NCBI GenBank assembly: GCA_029721515.1
Contig: CM056563.1
Span: forward strand, 18,915,954-18,979,953
Length of the DNA: 64,000 bases
DNA from: Synanceia verrucosa
Lineage: Eukaryota > Chordata > Actinopteri > Perciformes > Synanceiidae
Direction: 5' to 3'
Shown: in pieces, positions 35,777 to 48,500 of the stretch
Position numbering within the stretch: the stretch's first letter is position 1
How the letters are laid out: the number at the start of each line of letters is the position of its first letter
Translations under genes and position numbers: made by a program
Notes under the pieces: generated by a model
The model's database searches: none
Seen by the model: only the letters and a program-made list of their open reading frames with translations
What the model was told of the DNA's origin: nothing

Positions 35777-38199
35777 AGTGAATAAATTATCAAAAATGAA
35801 ATGCATCCAGTCCAAAGTGACATCTTAGTGACTGGAGGCACTGAAGGTGATCACAGTAGCTGAAAACCCTGCGGGGGCAGACTGTTGCTTAACTTCTATT
35901 TTCCCCAAGAGGAAAATTAGTCGGCAGCTCTTACGTCAGCAGAGCAGCTGTGGTTTGAACTCAGAGAGTTTCCTGAACAGATTAGTGTGATTGTGGGAAA
36001 TATTTCTGCCTGTATTTATGTATGGATACACATTTTAGGTGACAAGCTCTACAGACACACACAGGCCTGTTATCATGTCTGACCTACTTATCCTCTGCTC
36101 CTCCTGCTCTTTTTTCTCTTCTTGTTCTACACCTTCATTAACTCTCTTCTTCTTATTCCACCGTGCATTTTTATGCACTTTTTTGTAGGGCAAACAGGAC
36201 TTATTTTTGTGAGCAAATAGTATATTTTTCTATTTCTGACTACAAAAACATCTAAATGTAGGTATGGTTTGACTGGAGACGTTTCAGTGCTACTTGGTTC
36301 TAAGTTATTTCAGCTAATTCCCAGTCCTGATATTGAGTTTCTGACTTTTAGCAGCTGAATCCATGAATGCACCACCAAAGACAGTTTAATAATTTACTGT
36401 AGTTCCCTGTCTGCATCCTAAGCACCTCACGGTAGCTTAAATACAAAGCTGATTAAAAGCTGATTCCCAAATCAACAGCAGGATGGATTTTGTAGTTTGG
36501 TAAACATGACTAATAATCATTATGACCCTGTAAAGCAGCATGCAGTAAAGAGTGGGACTTCTCAGGCTAAATCTGGACTCACCTCATCATGTTTTCGGGC
36601 CTCCCTCAGGCTTTATCTCTTGCTTATCTTCCACTTTTCCGTTTCACCTCCTGCACTTCTTCTGAAGACCCTCCCTCCGTCTCAGTTGTTGTTCCCGACC
36701 AGCCATTTTATCTGGCCATGCCTCTGTAAACGATTTGTATTTCCTGCTTTATTTAGACCTTCTCAGTAATTTGAAATCAATAATATTGAGTGTCTTAGTT
36801 GATTCACCTCCTCTTCAGCTGGTGGAGGGGTTTACTTGTGTCACTGTGTAAATAAATGAAAAGTCTAAAGTGTGTATGTAAGTGAGAATGTGTGTGTGGA
36901 TGGAGTCGTAGCGTAGGCCTGCTTTCCTCCAGCAGGAAGCATGCTGTCCAGAGATGTGATTACATTAACCTCCTATCTATTGGGTTAAGATGGAGCAGAC
37001 GCTCAGCTCTGTGCTCTGAAACATTAAATGTATTTGAGCTCCCTGTAGCTGTCAAGCAAACCTTCCTTTATAAATGTAACTTTAATGACACTCTCACCCA
37101 GAACCACCAGAGATAAGAGACCTGTTTAGGATTAGCACTCAGCGGTGATTTTCCAAGACTCACTTAACGTCTTGATCTGCCTTTTTTCATTTTATCAGTC
37201 GGACTGAATCTTATCTTATCAGTGCTGCTTTCTATCCGTCGTCGGGCAGAGACACAGACTAACATAAGTTCTGTAAAAACAAATATATCTATAAACTTCA
37301 TTACATTCCACAGTCAGGTGACAGTTTGTTTCAAGCTTGATGCAAAAAAAAAAAAATGACCGTAAACAAACTTGAAATCATTGAGGACAAGACTGCAAGT
37401 CTGCTGCCAGACACAGCGGCGCTTTGAGCTAAGCTAATTTCTTTGATAGCAGACTGTTGCCATGGATGCAGATCTGTCCTTCGGAGGCAATAAAATCATT
37501 TTAAAAAGCAATATTAAGTGTCAAATCATTGATTGCTTTAGTAAGTAGTTGTGTAATAAGCGGGATGAGACACAGCAAGCCTGTAAAATGAATCCCTTCA
37601 AGGTGGTTCAAGATCCCAGTGTTCATTTCACAGTAATGACCTGCTGACGGCAAAATACATTTTATATATTATAATAACATGTTTACTGTAGTCAAAATTT
37701 TAGGTTTAGCATGTTATCATTTGCTTTTTAACAATAATCACAAGGTGCAGTCATAAATTGTATATATTGATGCACTCCTTGGTAGTTTGTAGGCTACGGT
37801 TTTGAAGCCTTGTGTTTAAAATTTTGGCTGCCGCCATCTTGGTTTTTTTTTTGGGGGGGAACCAGTAGTATCAAGAGGGGCCAGTAGCCTGACAGTGTGA
37901 ACACAGATGGTTTCGGGGCATGGGGCTTGTGGCCCAGGGCTATTAGCACTGAGCTAGCCCCCTAATGGCCCTGGCCCGGCCTGGCTCGATAGTGTGAAAG
38001 CAGTTATTGTCAAAGGGTGAAAGTTATAAGAGGAAACCACGGATTAATCCCAGATGGTACAACGCCATAGTGAGCTGTCAGTCAAAAGTAAATGGACCAT
38101 AGTTGAGTACATGATCATCATACTGTATTGACACAGAAGCTGACACCATAAAGTCATGTTTACAATGTTTACTGAGATCATAAATTAGTTGACTTCTAT

Positions 38200-38240
38200 C
38201 CAAACAGATCCACCAAAATGTTACACACTGGCCCTTTAAA
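38200..38240. mobile_element. MITE terminal fragment
   Basis: ATGTTACACACTGGCCCTTTAA is the inverse of the TTTAAAGGGCCAGTGTG end seen at 52779. The partner end was not located with confidence; sequence from about 37815 leftward may belong to the same insertion. Confidence 0.35.
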
Positions 38241-38472
38241 ATCCTGTTTTTGGAAACCTGGAAGATGGAAAGTCCACTGCCCCACTCCCCCTCTGTCAAC
38301 AACTCTACTAGAAATATTGATGCGAGTGGAGGAGCTCACTAACGAGCTCCTGGTGCCTCCATCATTGTTTCCTTTCATTATGTTTGTCTAACAGTGCTGT
38401 CATGTTTTCTCTGCTTTCATTGAACAATATGAGTAATGAATGGAGGTTTTTCTGCTCCCCCCTAATTGGCTC

Positions 38473-38527
38473 TCATCGCTTGTGATGCCACGACTGACAT
38501 CATCAGTTATGACATCACAAGCGATGA
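38473..38527. promoter_or_regulatory. Perfect 15-bp palindrome with CRE-like TGACATCA motifs
   Basis: Arms TCATCGCTTGTGATG (38473-38487) and CATCACAAGCGATGA (38513-38527) are exact inverse copies. The 25-bp loop and its edge hold CTGACATCATCAG and TATGACATCA. It lies about 280 bp before the carhsp1 ATG exon. Regulatory role is inference; a MITE remnant is the alternative. Confidence 0.4.
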
Positions 38528-38808
38528 CATTCGAGGTGAATGAGGGGGACTGTTCTCCTTGTAGCGGCGTTGGCTTGTCCTCAAACTGCCGTTACCACGG
38601 TAACAAGGGCTAGCTGTGGGCAGACCAGTGTGTGTTTCAGGGGATGAGGTAGAGACAATGCCTTTTCAAGAAGCTGAACAAAAAAATGACACTCTTATAT
38701 TTGTGTGTGTGTGTGTGTGTGCGCGTTTGTGCATTAAGCAGGGAATGCTGGTGAATATTTTCCCGTCACGACAATCAGTCTCACGATTATCTGTCTGCCT
38801 TTCCCCAG

Positions 38809-38845
38809 GTGTTTCATCCTCTGCTGTGCCTCCACCTCCTCTGTG
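38809..38845 (+). other. carhsp1: carhsp1 5' UTR segment of the ATG exon
   Basis: Bases between a strong acceptor (CTGCCTTTCCCCAG, ending 38808) and the ATG at 38846. This supports a spliced 5' UTR. Confidence 0.55.
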
Positions 38846-41083
38846 ATGTCATCTCAGGCCACGCCTATCCAGGGGTCACGACCGGTCACCCCTCCGCTGA
38901 CCTCTGCAGGATCCCCTCGTTCTCCAGTGTCACCAGGTATCTCTGAAGTAGTCTGAGACTGGTGGCAAAATGTGCTGTCTTTTTTTGTTATTGTTGATTA
39001 ATTTCTGACTTTTCAGAGAATTCCAGTGTTCTGGCTCAAATTTGGGTCTAAATAGGTAAATTCAGTTTAAATTTCTCACTCCTGTTCAAAATGGTGAAGC
39101 TTAGGGAACTCAGTGAAGAAGAAAGAGTCTGAATTAAAGCTCTGAAATGATGCTGGAGGCTCTTTGAGACAAACAGGACGGATGGTCTAATACATTTATT
39201 CAGCACTGTATAGGACGATTGTAATGATGTTTTTTAAACGTAAATGTCTCCTGGAGGTGTACTGTAGTGTGTCTTTCATTGTAATGTCACACTTTGTTTT
39301 TTTTGTCCTCTCAGAGTCCCTGCGTCCTCCAGCCTGCAGACACAGAGACCGCTCGCCTTCCCCCATGAGAGGCTACCTCATCCCCAGCCCAGTGCCTACA
39401 CGCAGGAACAGGACCTGCTCAGCGTCAGTACAAACACTCACACACAGGATGAAACGAGCCAGCCAGTTACTAGCTGCTGTGTTTCCAGAGAAGCTTGTTG
39501 CATTCATTAGTCACCAGTAGAAGTTCTCATGCTGAATCCTGAATGAAGTCAGAACAGAAGCTGCTGTAGTCTAGACCGACTCCTTTCAGTTGTCTCTTTC
39601 TACTATTGGACACTGCATCACCATCAGCTTGTTCCCATAACAGACATATCCAAGGCAGGACTTGTCAGAGCACAGTTAGCAAAAACTTTACTCTCTAAAC
39701 ATTTGTATTTACGTATCTGTCTCCTGCAGGACGGCTCGTGCATCGGAGGGTCCGGCGTTCACTGGTGTGTGTAAATGCTTTTCCCGCTCCAAAGGCCATG
39801 GCTTCATCACGCCGTCTGAGGGGGGCAATGACATCTTTGTCCACATCTCAGAGTGAGCATGTGTGCTTGGTTGATGAGTGGAAGCGTCTTGGGGAGTGTG
39901 TGGTCTCCTAAGTATCAAGGACAGTATTCTGTAGCGTAATAACAATCAGGTGTAACACTATGACCACCTGATGTAGAGAGTTGGTGTATGTGGTTATGCT
40001 GTGGGTGAAGCTTGATGATAAGTGTGTGTTTGTCCTCATTGTCTCTGATAAGGTGTGTGAGATGGCTGCTTTTAATCGCTGGTCACAACAGGAGTGGCAG
40101 CAGCAGGAGTGTGTAGGAGGACAACAGAATATCTGATGACCTTCACCACGCTGCCTTTGTTATCACGCACAGGCTTAAAACACATAGACGCCCTTTGATT
40201 GGTGGATTTTCCAAAGTTCTGTTTGTCTGTGTGATCTCTGCCTGATAAAGGTCTGACAGGTAACAAAACGAGTACAAGTGATGGACAGTGCATGGTTATT
40301 TGTTTTCTTTGAAATAGGAAAAGAAATAGTTTTAATAGTAATAGTTAATAGTTTTAACCTGTATCTCTACTTCTTAATCCAAACAAACATAATAGCCAGA
40401 AACTTGCTCAATTTGTTCAATATGAACCCAAATAGCAAACTCATGTGTTAATAGAATAATTTTTCCAATTTTTTATATCGTTTCTTCATTCCATCATTTT
40501 GTTTTTATTTTAATTATAATAACATGATAATGTTTTGCTTTAGTGCAGCAAGGGCTTTTCATTTTCGGTCTCCTGGGCAGAAAATGAGAAATGGGTAAAA
40601 AAGATTATTTTTATTCCTCTATGTGGTTAAAAAGCAAATATCTCCAACCTTACTTGTCAAAGAGACTACAACACCATCAATGCTGTCACCATGTGAAAAT
40701 ATTAGCTGCCGAACTAAAAATATCCATGATTGGCGCTCAGATGTTGCCATGCAAACCTCAGATGACTTGTGTTGTTGCCAATGTCTATTAAATAAATCCA
40801 TATCCTTTTTTTCACCTTAAAATCAAACTGTGTATCTTTAAAGAAGAGTGACCAGACTGCTGCTTTGCTCCCACTGTTTCATAGTTTGTAACTTTCTAAA
40901 ATCTCTTTTTTCTCCTCCAGCATTGAGGGTGAATATGTGCCGGTGGAAGGCGACGAGGTGAGCTACAAAATCTGCTCCATCCCCCCAAAAAACGAGAAGA
41001 TCCAGGCGGTGGAGGTGACCATAACCCACCTCAAACCAGGAACCAAACATGAAACCTGGGCGGGTCGAGTCGTCAGCAGCTGA
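38846..41083 (+). CDS. carhsp1: Calcium-regulated heat-stable protein 1 (CRHSP-24), complete, four coding exons
   Basis: Small cold-shock-domain protein that binds and stabilises mRNAs (TNF mRNA in mammals) and is a calcineurin-regulated phosphoprotein. Exons: 38846-38936, 39315-39423, 39730-39852, 40921-41083. They sum to 486 nt, or 161 aa plus TGA; the human protein has 147 aa, and the extra length is in the N-terminal tail. Seen: the phosphosite region DRSPSPMRG (residues 42-50), PTRRNRT, and the cold-shock domain from about 77 to 145 with RNP1-like SKGHGFIT (87-94) and RNP2-like DIFVHIS (101-107), then EGEYVPVEGDEV, SIPPKNEK, and the typical tail KHETWAGRVVSS. The paralogue CSDC2 differs in its N-terminus and in QFSRSQGHG, so carhsp1 fits better. 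The ATG exon starts after an acceptor (TTCCCCAG, ending 38808), so a 5' UTR intron is expected. Confidence 0.94.
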
Positions 41084-41940
41084 ATGCTGACAACCTGCCA
41101 GGGGTGGGTGGGCTGGGTTCAAGGGTTTGAGGAGGAGTGTCGGATTATCGGAATTATTAGCGTGCACTGTTGCCAGATAGAAACCCAGGTAATGTTCCAG
41201 AGCTGCTGGGATACAAAGGAGACATGGTTGATGTGCAGAGGTGACTAGTAAAAGGTTGAATATTAATAATCTCATAGTTTATTTGTGTTGAAATGTGGGA
41301 GGCTTTTTCTGCCTTACCTGGGGAACAACTTGGTTCAACTGGTACATGAATAGATTTATGGTGGAAGAGATGTCTATCATAGACAGACTAACATTAGGTT
41401 TCCTGCTTAGGTTTGTGTTGATGGTGTGTTTTTGAACCTGTGCTTCATTTGATGAGGAAATTCATGTGAGCTGCATTTATTCATTGTCCTGGGAATCGTC
41501 TGAGATTCACTCGTGTAAGATTTTGATTCAACTTTAATGCTTTTGGGAATGACAGCGCCGTAACAGGAGGTAGCACCACAGTACTGTGAGCGCTCCATGT
41601 TTAAATTTACAGGTTTACTGTGTGTGCCTACGTCTACCAAGGGACCTTACAGCTCTGTTTGTGTCTAGTTTTACCATCTAGCATCTGTATTTGATCATGG
41701 GTGGCTATATGAGTGCATTAAAGCATTTTCAACTGGATACACATTCTATAGTTATTTATTTTGGTAATCATATGTGATTGGAGTTGGCGAAATATTTCTT
41801 GTAAGAAATGAACCCTCATGCATGACTGGGGACAATTTTGGCTTTTTTATTTTTTTTCTTATCCTTTTTGGCCTATAATACTTCTATAATAAACCACAGA
41901 ACGATAACAGACACTTTGACTGGTAAGGAATAAAAGATTT
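41084..41940 (+). other. carhsp1: carhsp1 3' UTR with candidate poly(A) signals
   Basis: Non-coding, AT-rich toward the end. AATAAA at 41888-41893 and again at 41929-41934 would give a 3' UTR of about 0.8 kb. Confidence 0.5.
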
Positions 41941-41983
41941 CCCCCATTTGTTATAGTTGCTCTATTATGGAACACTTAAGTGT

Positions 41984-42150
41984 TTGATAAGATAAGATAA
42001 AACTTTAATCATCCTAGGGGAAATTGCAATAGATAGTAGGAAAAAATAAGGAGATTGTTTTAAAGATACACACAGTGCAGAATAATACAAAAATGCAATA
42101 TTAGTACAAAAAATGATGTAATGCACCAGTGGCATTATGTAAAAAAAAAA
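41984..42150 (-). mobile_element. LINE 3' tail (minus)
   Basis: GATAAGATAAGATAAAACTT followed by CCTAGGGGAAATTGCAAT is the inverse of a LINE tail of the same type as 20640-20695. 5'-truncated, no coding sequence. Confidence 0.55.
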
Positions 42151-42289
42151 GAAAGAAATTAAGGGTAAAATCCAGAAATTGTGGTTATGATCAGGATTTA
42201 TTAAAAATATGCTGAGTGAAAGTGGAAATAATATAATATTAATGTGTAATTTAATGGCAATAATTACATTTCTGTCCCCTTTGTTTTTA

Positions 42290-42400
42290 TCAAAGTCAAA
42301 GTCAACTTTATTTTCAATTTCACAATATGAGCAGTACATACAGTGGGATGGAAATGCTGTTTCCCCCGGTCCCCAGACAGCACAAATAACACTATAGTTA
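42290..42400 (-). mobile_element. LINE 3' tail of a second type (minus)
   Basis: ATCAAAGTCAAAGTCAACTTTATTTTCAATTTC followed by CAGTGGGATGGAAATGCTG. Inverted, this reads as AATAAAGTTGACTTTGACTTTGAT, a standard fish LINE end with short tail repeats. Confidence 0.6.
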
Positions 42401-43660
42401 AATATATATGTACTCTAAATTAAGTACTATGCTAAAGCTAAAGTAAACGAACTTAGCGGCTAGCTATATTTAGATGCTATGTTAAGTACTAGCTATTACT
42501 GAGCTAAATTAAGCATAATAGAAACGACACAGAACATAATAATAAATAACCAGAATTATTAAAACACAGACTGAATGGCTGTTAACTGAAAGTGACCAGA
42601 GTGCAAGAAGAGGGTCCTTTTGCAAAGATAATTGTGCAAATAAACAATAACACAGTAAGGTGGCAGAGAGCAGCAGATCTAGAGAACATTGCAGAAAAAT
42701 CAAGGTCAAAAAGTGATAGTTCAACAGTTTTTAGAATGTTTTTATGGTTAATTCTTTCCAAATTCTGCATTTTACGGACTATAAATCTTTTCAATAATTG
42801 ACTTACAGGTAATATGACATCTTGTCACAAACATCAATCAAATTAACTAGTTTGCTTCCCTGAAATTCAGTGTGATGGGTTTGGACCTCCACAAATACAC
42901 TTCAGGCTGCTGCCCTCTTCTGTTCACATGAGTTTAATACAACTTAAGACAGGTCAGAGGTCAGTGTGCATTTTTCCCATCGGAGGATAGAAAGTGAAAA
43001 TTAAAAGATAAATAAATAAATTGATAATCATCATCATCATCATCATCATCAAATACACGTATTACTTCCGGGTGAATATGAATCAGTATGTTGATCATGT
43101 TCTTAAGATTTTTTTTCAGTTAGTTGTCTTATTTTGAAATTATATCACCGGAATGTTTGCCATTGCCTAAGTCACATAGCAGCAGTCATGTGACCTTCGT
43201 TTAGTCTAATAATGCAACTAATAAATACCTTTATATTTGTTGTAACTTACAATTTTACTGAGATTGGCACTGTGTGTGAACATGCATTTAAATTAGCGCT
43301 GCAGCTTCTCACTGTGGCCACTGGGGGGCGGTGGACACTAATTATTAATACACTTATATTTCAAAATAAAACACGAGACAGCCTTATTTTTTTCTTCCTG
43401 CACTTCTGCAGCAATTTCAAGTAAAATTCTTTATCTCACATATTTTCTTTTGTTGACTTTTGAAACTTATAGTGTAGTTCTGGTAACATGGATGTACCAC
43501 CTTTGTTATCGTGTTTTTTAACACCTGAAAAATCAGCTGAAATTTGAACGTAATGAGAATTTCAGTGACACTGATGAAATAATGAGTTTTAATGAGATTT
43601 GTGTGAACAGCAAATAGTAAACACAGTTTATATGAGCATTTTAAAAAGTCAAACCTAAAA

Positions 43661-43691
<31 letters not shown>

Positions 43692-44463
43692 TTATTTATA
43701 AACCTCAGTGATGAAAAGTAAAATATTGCATGTAGTCAATTTAACAAGCTCCACAAGAGCTATTTTAAACTACTGTACACTACTAATAAAGATAATAGAA
43801 GTATTGCACAATGAGTGGGAGTGATATTACACATTATTAGATAAAAATCATTGCACACTTAGATTACGAGACAGCAGCAGCACTTTCTCAACAATTGTTG
43901 CAACATGAGTATTAATATTTCACATGAGTTTATTGGTTTGTAGGCTACATGTCGATCACATTGTTGGATATGTGTAAACTAGCAGCAACTGAGTGTGTTT
44001 AAAAAAAAAGTCTGTCAGCAGCAGGTAGGAGGCATCTTATCAAATACTGTCTTCTATAATAATATTTATTCAGAATATCTTACTCTAATATTTGTACTTT
44101 TTATAATTCAAACTACTTCAAAGTAGGATCTTTAATGCTGTTTTTTTTTTACATTGTTGTTATTTTTACTAGTATGTAGCCCAATATTTGTGGTTTTAGC
44201 TTTTTGACCTAATACTAATAAAGGACAACCTATTACTCTCATATATAATAACATATCTGCAGAATATCTCACTCTCATCTCATCACACTGACCTGTCATT
44301 TCTGCCAAACAGCTTGTCGAAGTCAACCAGCTACCAAAACAATCAGCTGGACGTCAGTTAAAACAGTGAGTCACATTGAATGCTTGTTGTGTAAGAACAA
44401 TCTGCTGCTGCTTTCTGTTCTTAAAAAAAATACTCAATCATTGTTATAAACAGTAAAGTGTGT

Positions 44464-44508
44464 CAGTTGTGTTGACATCAACATCACTGGTTGATGTCAA
44501 CACAACTG
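44464..44508. repeat. Perfect 19-bp inverted repeat, 7-nt loop
   Basis: CAGTTGTGTTGACATCAAC (44464-44482), loop ATCACTG, then its exact inverse GTTGATGTCAACACAACTG (44490-44508). The arms contain TGACATCA/TGATGTCA. It could extrude as a cruciform or, if transcribed, fold into a tight hairpin. Confidence 0.9.
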
Positions 44509-44849
44509 GACTCATCACTGACTAATTTGCAGTATTTTTTCACTGTTTATTATTATTATTATTATTATTATTCATAATAATTAAGTTTCCTAAATATTAT
44601 ATTTCATTTGCAATTAAAAATCTTTTTTCTTCTCTTTTTTGACACAAAATATTTATTTTCTAATTACTATTACTTGTTATATTATTTAATTATTATTTTT
44701 TTTATTTATAACTTGTTTCATGCTGCTGCAAATATTTTTTCCAATGGGGCACAATAACAAATATTCTACTCTATTATTGAAATGATCTGCAGCTACTGAG
44801 GGGAGAACTGTCAATACACCTGATGAGAAAGAGAAGTGAGGAGAAAATA

Positions 44850-45124
44850 ATGGAAAAGGAAGAAGGGAGCAAAAAGGGTGGAAAGGAGGAAGATGGTCTT
44901 AAGTGAAAGAGGGGAAAGGACCCAGAAGAGGAGCGGAGGAGAGGGATGGATGAAAATGATGGGAGGGGGAGGAGGAGGAGAGGAGGGAGGAGGGAGGAGC
45001 AGAAGGAAAGGAGGCTGGCACTCAGTCTGTTCTCTGGCAGCAGGAATCAGCAGCAGGACAATGGACCTTCTCCACCACGGATCCTAACGGGCACCGGGCT
45101 GCTTCTGGCAAACTGGACCACAAG
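44850..45124 (+). other. ppp1r9b: Putative ppp1r9b non-coding first exon
   Basis: Purine-rich GGAGGA tract followed by CAGCAGGAATCAGCAGCAGG, ending at a donor ACAAG|GTATGA at 45124/45125. The next plus-strand acceptor used by a coding exon is TGACTCAG, ending 50428. A short ORF runs through it but is not a recognisable protein. The left boundary and the assignment are inference. Confidence 0.4.
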
Positions 45125-45194
45125 GTATGAGCTGACGGAGCGAAGCATGGTCTTAACACGGGTTTACCTGTGTTCAAAATGAGGAATTAAAACA

Positions 45195-45520
45195 ATAAAA
45201 GCGGCCGTTTGGTCTGTGAAAGAGCAGAAGCTGCAGGAAGGAAGCGTCGCAGCGCAGCAGACAGACACCCAGCAGGGCCTGTCGTCCGTCCGCCTCCGGG
45301 TCCCAAACCGGACGGTGACACGTTACAACACCCACAGCCAACCGTGTTATGCGAGGCGTACAGCTGGATTTTACTGGCGCGGTAAATCGCCACAGAAAAT
45401 CACATCCGGAATGCCCGCGCCGCGTTCCCTCTTCTCCAGAAAGCACGCGACGCCGAACTCCCTTACAAATCTTGCTGTTTTAGCTTCCCGTGCTCTAATG
45501 TTGACGTGAACGCCTCCAGT
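45195..45520. promoter_or_regulatory. CpG-rich island just downstream of the putative first exon
   Basis: Dense CpGs (GCGTCGCAGCGCAGC, CGTCCGTCCGCCTCCGGG, ACTGGCGCGGTAAATCG, GCCCGCGCCGCGTTCCC) in an otherwise AT-rich region. Likely promoter-associated. It may be the true ppp1r9b promoter, an alternative first exon or a start for an antisense transcript. No TATA box seen. Confidence 0.5.
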
Positions 45521-48500
45521 GACATGTCCAGAGATGTATTTGTATACCACGATGTATTTTTTAGAATTCGGCGCATGATCAAAATCCCAAGTGATTCAAA
45601 GTTTATCCGTATCTTCAGCATAGATGTATGCTGAAGCGAAATACGCTAACAACATGCGAGTAGCAAATAATAGTTGACTTTTAAGCGTAGCAAATGATAT
45701 TCTTTGTATTAATATACGCCGAATTATTGTATCTGATAGTAATAAGCAGTATCTGTTGAATTGTCATTTGTTGTGGTACATTTGCACTCCAAAAGCAACA
45801 CCACGATAAATACTATGTTTTTGGATGGGACTTCAGAGCTAGCAGCATATGTCGGCTATGCCAACAAAGCCGCTCTCTAGCCAGCAGCAGGAGCGCTCAG
45901 CACGCAGTGTGTGTCTGCCAGAAGCGTTGCACTAGGCCGGGCCTGGGAGTCTCCTCGACAGATGCAGGGATTGTGGGGTGAATAGATGGAGTCATTGTAG
46001 TTGCTATAATGTGCCTTGTGTTGAACACTGCGTGTGACGCACACAGACAGGCCAGAGATATGGAGATGTTGTGCATGCACGCAGACTTAAGGACTTATTA
46101 TTATTACTCATGTCGGTGCAGAAGCATCCACAGCTGCAGTGTCTGCCTCACAGACTGTGTTGACCCTACGCACAGTCACACAAAATAGATGTGACCTCAT
46201 ACACAGACCTCAGTGTTACACCATATGATGAGGCAAGGTCATTTTTGCCTACCAAACACTTTTCATACGTCATTCAGAAAAAGCACTGTTGGGGTAGTCT
46301 GTGTTTAGTGAAGGGAGGGACTGCTCTGCCATCAATAGATTATAATAATTTGCCTCCATGCTGAGGATTATTGGTGCAGGCAGGCAGTGGTTTTATTTTA
46401 GGTTGTGTGTGTGTGTAACATTCGTGGGAGGGAAGAGGAAGGTGAGTAAATACAATACATTTGAATGTGATGATGGAAGGGGCAAAACATGCTCTGAAAT
46501 GTACAGTTTGTTTTTGCATGTTCATTTTCTCTAAAGATGAGTCAGATCAGGGGCGCCTGGGTGTCCTTTAATTACAGGGTTGGCGGTTCGATCCCCAGCT
46601 CCTCCTGTGTGCATGTTGAAGTGTCCTCGTGCAAGACTCTGATGGGCAGGAATTAACTTTTCCATGCCTTGAATGTGAATTGCAAAGTGCTTTGTCCAGT
46701 GAGGAAGAAAGGTGCCATACAAATGCAACCCATTTACCACAGTTCGTGTAAAACCCAGGTTGTAACAAACAGAAATTATCCTTTTAACTCCAGGTTGTGT
46801 CCTCTGGTTTCTTGTGGGTAGCTGCAAGTGATGTCACTCACCAAAATAAAGGCACAAAAATTCTTGAAAGTGGCCTCAAACAGGACAGTGCAGTTAGGAG
46901 TAAGAAACTGTAGCATCATCAATAAAGAAAAAAATAGTCTGTAATGATGAGATGGAGTTATGGAGACAAATATTTGTTTGTGCATTTCAGATTTATGTTC
47001 GTCAGTTAAACCAGGAGGCTCCAAATGTGTCCCAACAATGACAGGAAAATACCAGGAGCAATATTAGCTGAGTGTGTGTAAATGTTGTTTGCTTTACATT
47101 GGATCTGCTCTCAAGATCACATGATCACTATGTGATGATAATCTACTCTTTGGCAAGACGGTGTCACAAGACAACGGTGCTAGCAGCAGGACCATAAAGT
47201 ATCTCCTACATTCCCCAGAATGCCAATGACTGTTTATGCTCCAATGCTACATTCTGTTTAACACTCAGTCGATTAGCGTTGCCATGGAAAAGGATATCAA
47301 CCAGCACACAAACAGCAGCATGATCCAACATGTTTCATCCAAAGTTCAGAGCCGACACAAATCTTAAGCTAGGTGAAAGAATTTGAAAGTGAAGTTAAAA
47401 TGTGAGGGAAACTGAGCATCGGTTAGTATTTTGATAATTTATTAACCATTCTTCAAGCAAATATGCCAGAACATTTCTTAGTTTTACCTTAATACATTGT
47501 GAGGGTATTGTTTTTTATATGACAGCATTTAGTCAGAAATTAATTAACAATAACATACAACCACAGAAACATTTCCCTGTTCAGGAATTACAGTTGGCAT
47601 CTCACTTAAAATGATCATGTGCTTTGCTAGAATTTCCCTAAATGTAAAAATTAATGGAAAACAACAGTAAAAATTTAATTAGCTCCAAGGTGGCAATAAA
47701 TCAGTAAAAACATTCAGTCTCTGATCTTCTAGCTAGTTAAACAGCTAATGGTAGCTAGCTAATGGCTGCCACTCTGTACGGCGGTTACCGCGCTGATAAG
47801 CTGATAACACCTCCCCGACCCGCGGTAATCATAGCAGAGGTGTAGCGCCCTCTGGCTGGTCTCCACCCCCAGATAAACACTGTTCGCTCTGTCAGTAATG
47901 TTGCCCGTTTGCCCTGTTCGTTAGCATAGTTAGCTGCTACCTGCGACTCAGCCCTCCATGTTGAGAGCCATGTAGATGTAATACACAATTCTCCGGATTC
48001 TGCCGTTAGCTTTTAGCACCATCATCATGTAAAAATTGTAATTTGTCAAATTTATGACAAAAATAACTGCAGGATGAATGTTAGCCTCCACTATACTTTG
48101 TATTTTGTGCTAATTAGCATGCTAACACTTTACACTATGACAATAAGTATATCTATATTGCAATTGTCACTGTGAGCATGTTAGCATGCTAACATTTAGC
48201 TTAACACACCACTATGTTGAACTTAAGCTAAATGTAGCTGCTAGCATGGCTGTTGACTCTTGCTAAGACTAAACAAATGGTGTAAAATGTGTTTCGTGGT
48301 GCACTGGCGGTTGTTATACACCTTGTAATGTACATCACTCATAACCACAGAGCTCAAAAGCCAATGGTAAGTTTCAGTGTTTTGTATCAACTTGTTCAGG
48401 ACACTTCTCTTTACGACTTGACGAGGAACTAAACACACCATCAATTAGTGATGACATCACACAGGGCTGTTGCGGGACGCCCTCATTTGGGTTTCTTTGG

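Larger units (their letters stand above)
21247..38808 (+). other. Long non-coding stretch, probably carhsp1 intron 1
   Basis: 17.6 kb with no gene I can support on either strand apart from the Tc1 relic. It contains the repeats listed separately (foldback element, hAT MITEs, Tc1, SINE copies, microsatellites). Outside those I see only AT-rich unique-looking sequence and short shadow ORFs. Confidence 0.45.
41941..44850. other. carhsp1-ppp1r9b intergenic region
   Basis: AT-rich with LINE tails, an (ATC)n run at 43025-43050, an (AT)n run at 43664-43689, a (TTA)n run at 44547-44572 and the perfect hairpin at 44464-44508. I see no coding exon. Confidence 0.5.

Noticed and set aside
44464..44508. 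microRNA precursor
   Set aside because: A 19-bp stem with a 7-nt loop is too short for a standard Drosha/Dicer substrate, and the pairing does not extend usefully outward.
44878..45509. Coding genes in the GA-rich and CpG-rich block
   Set aside because: Several overlapping frames on both strands are open only because of base composition; none resembles a protein or has sensible splice partners.
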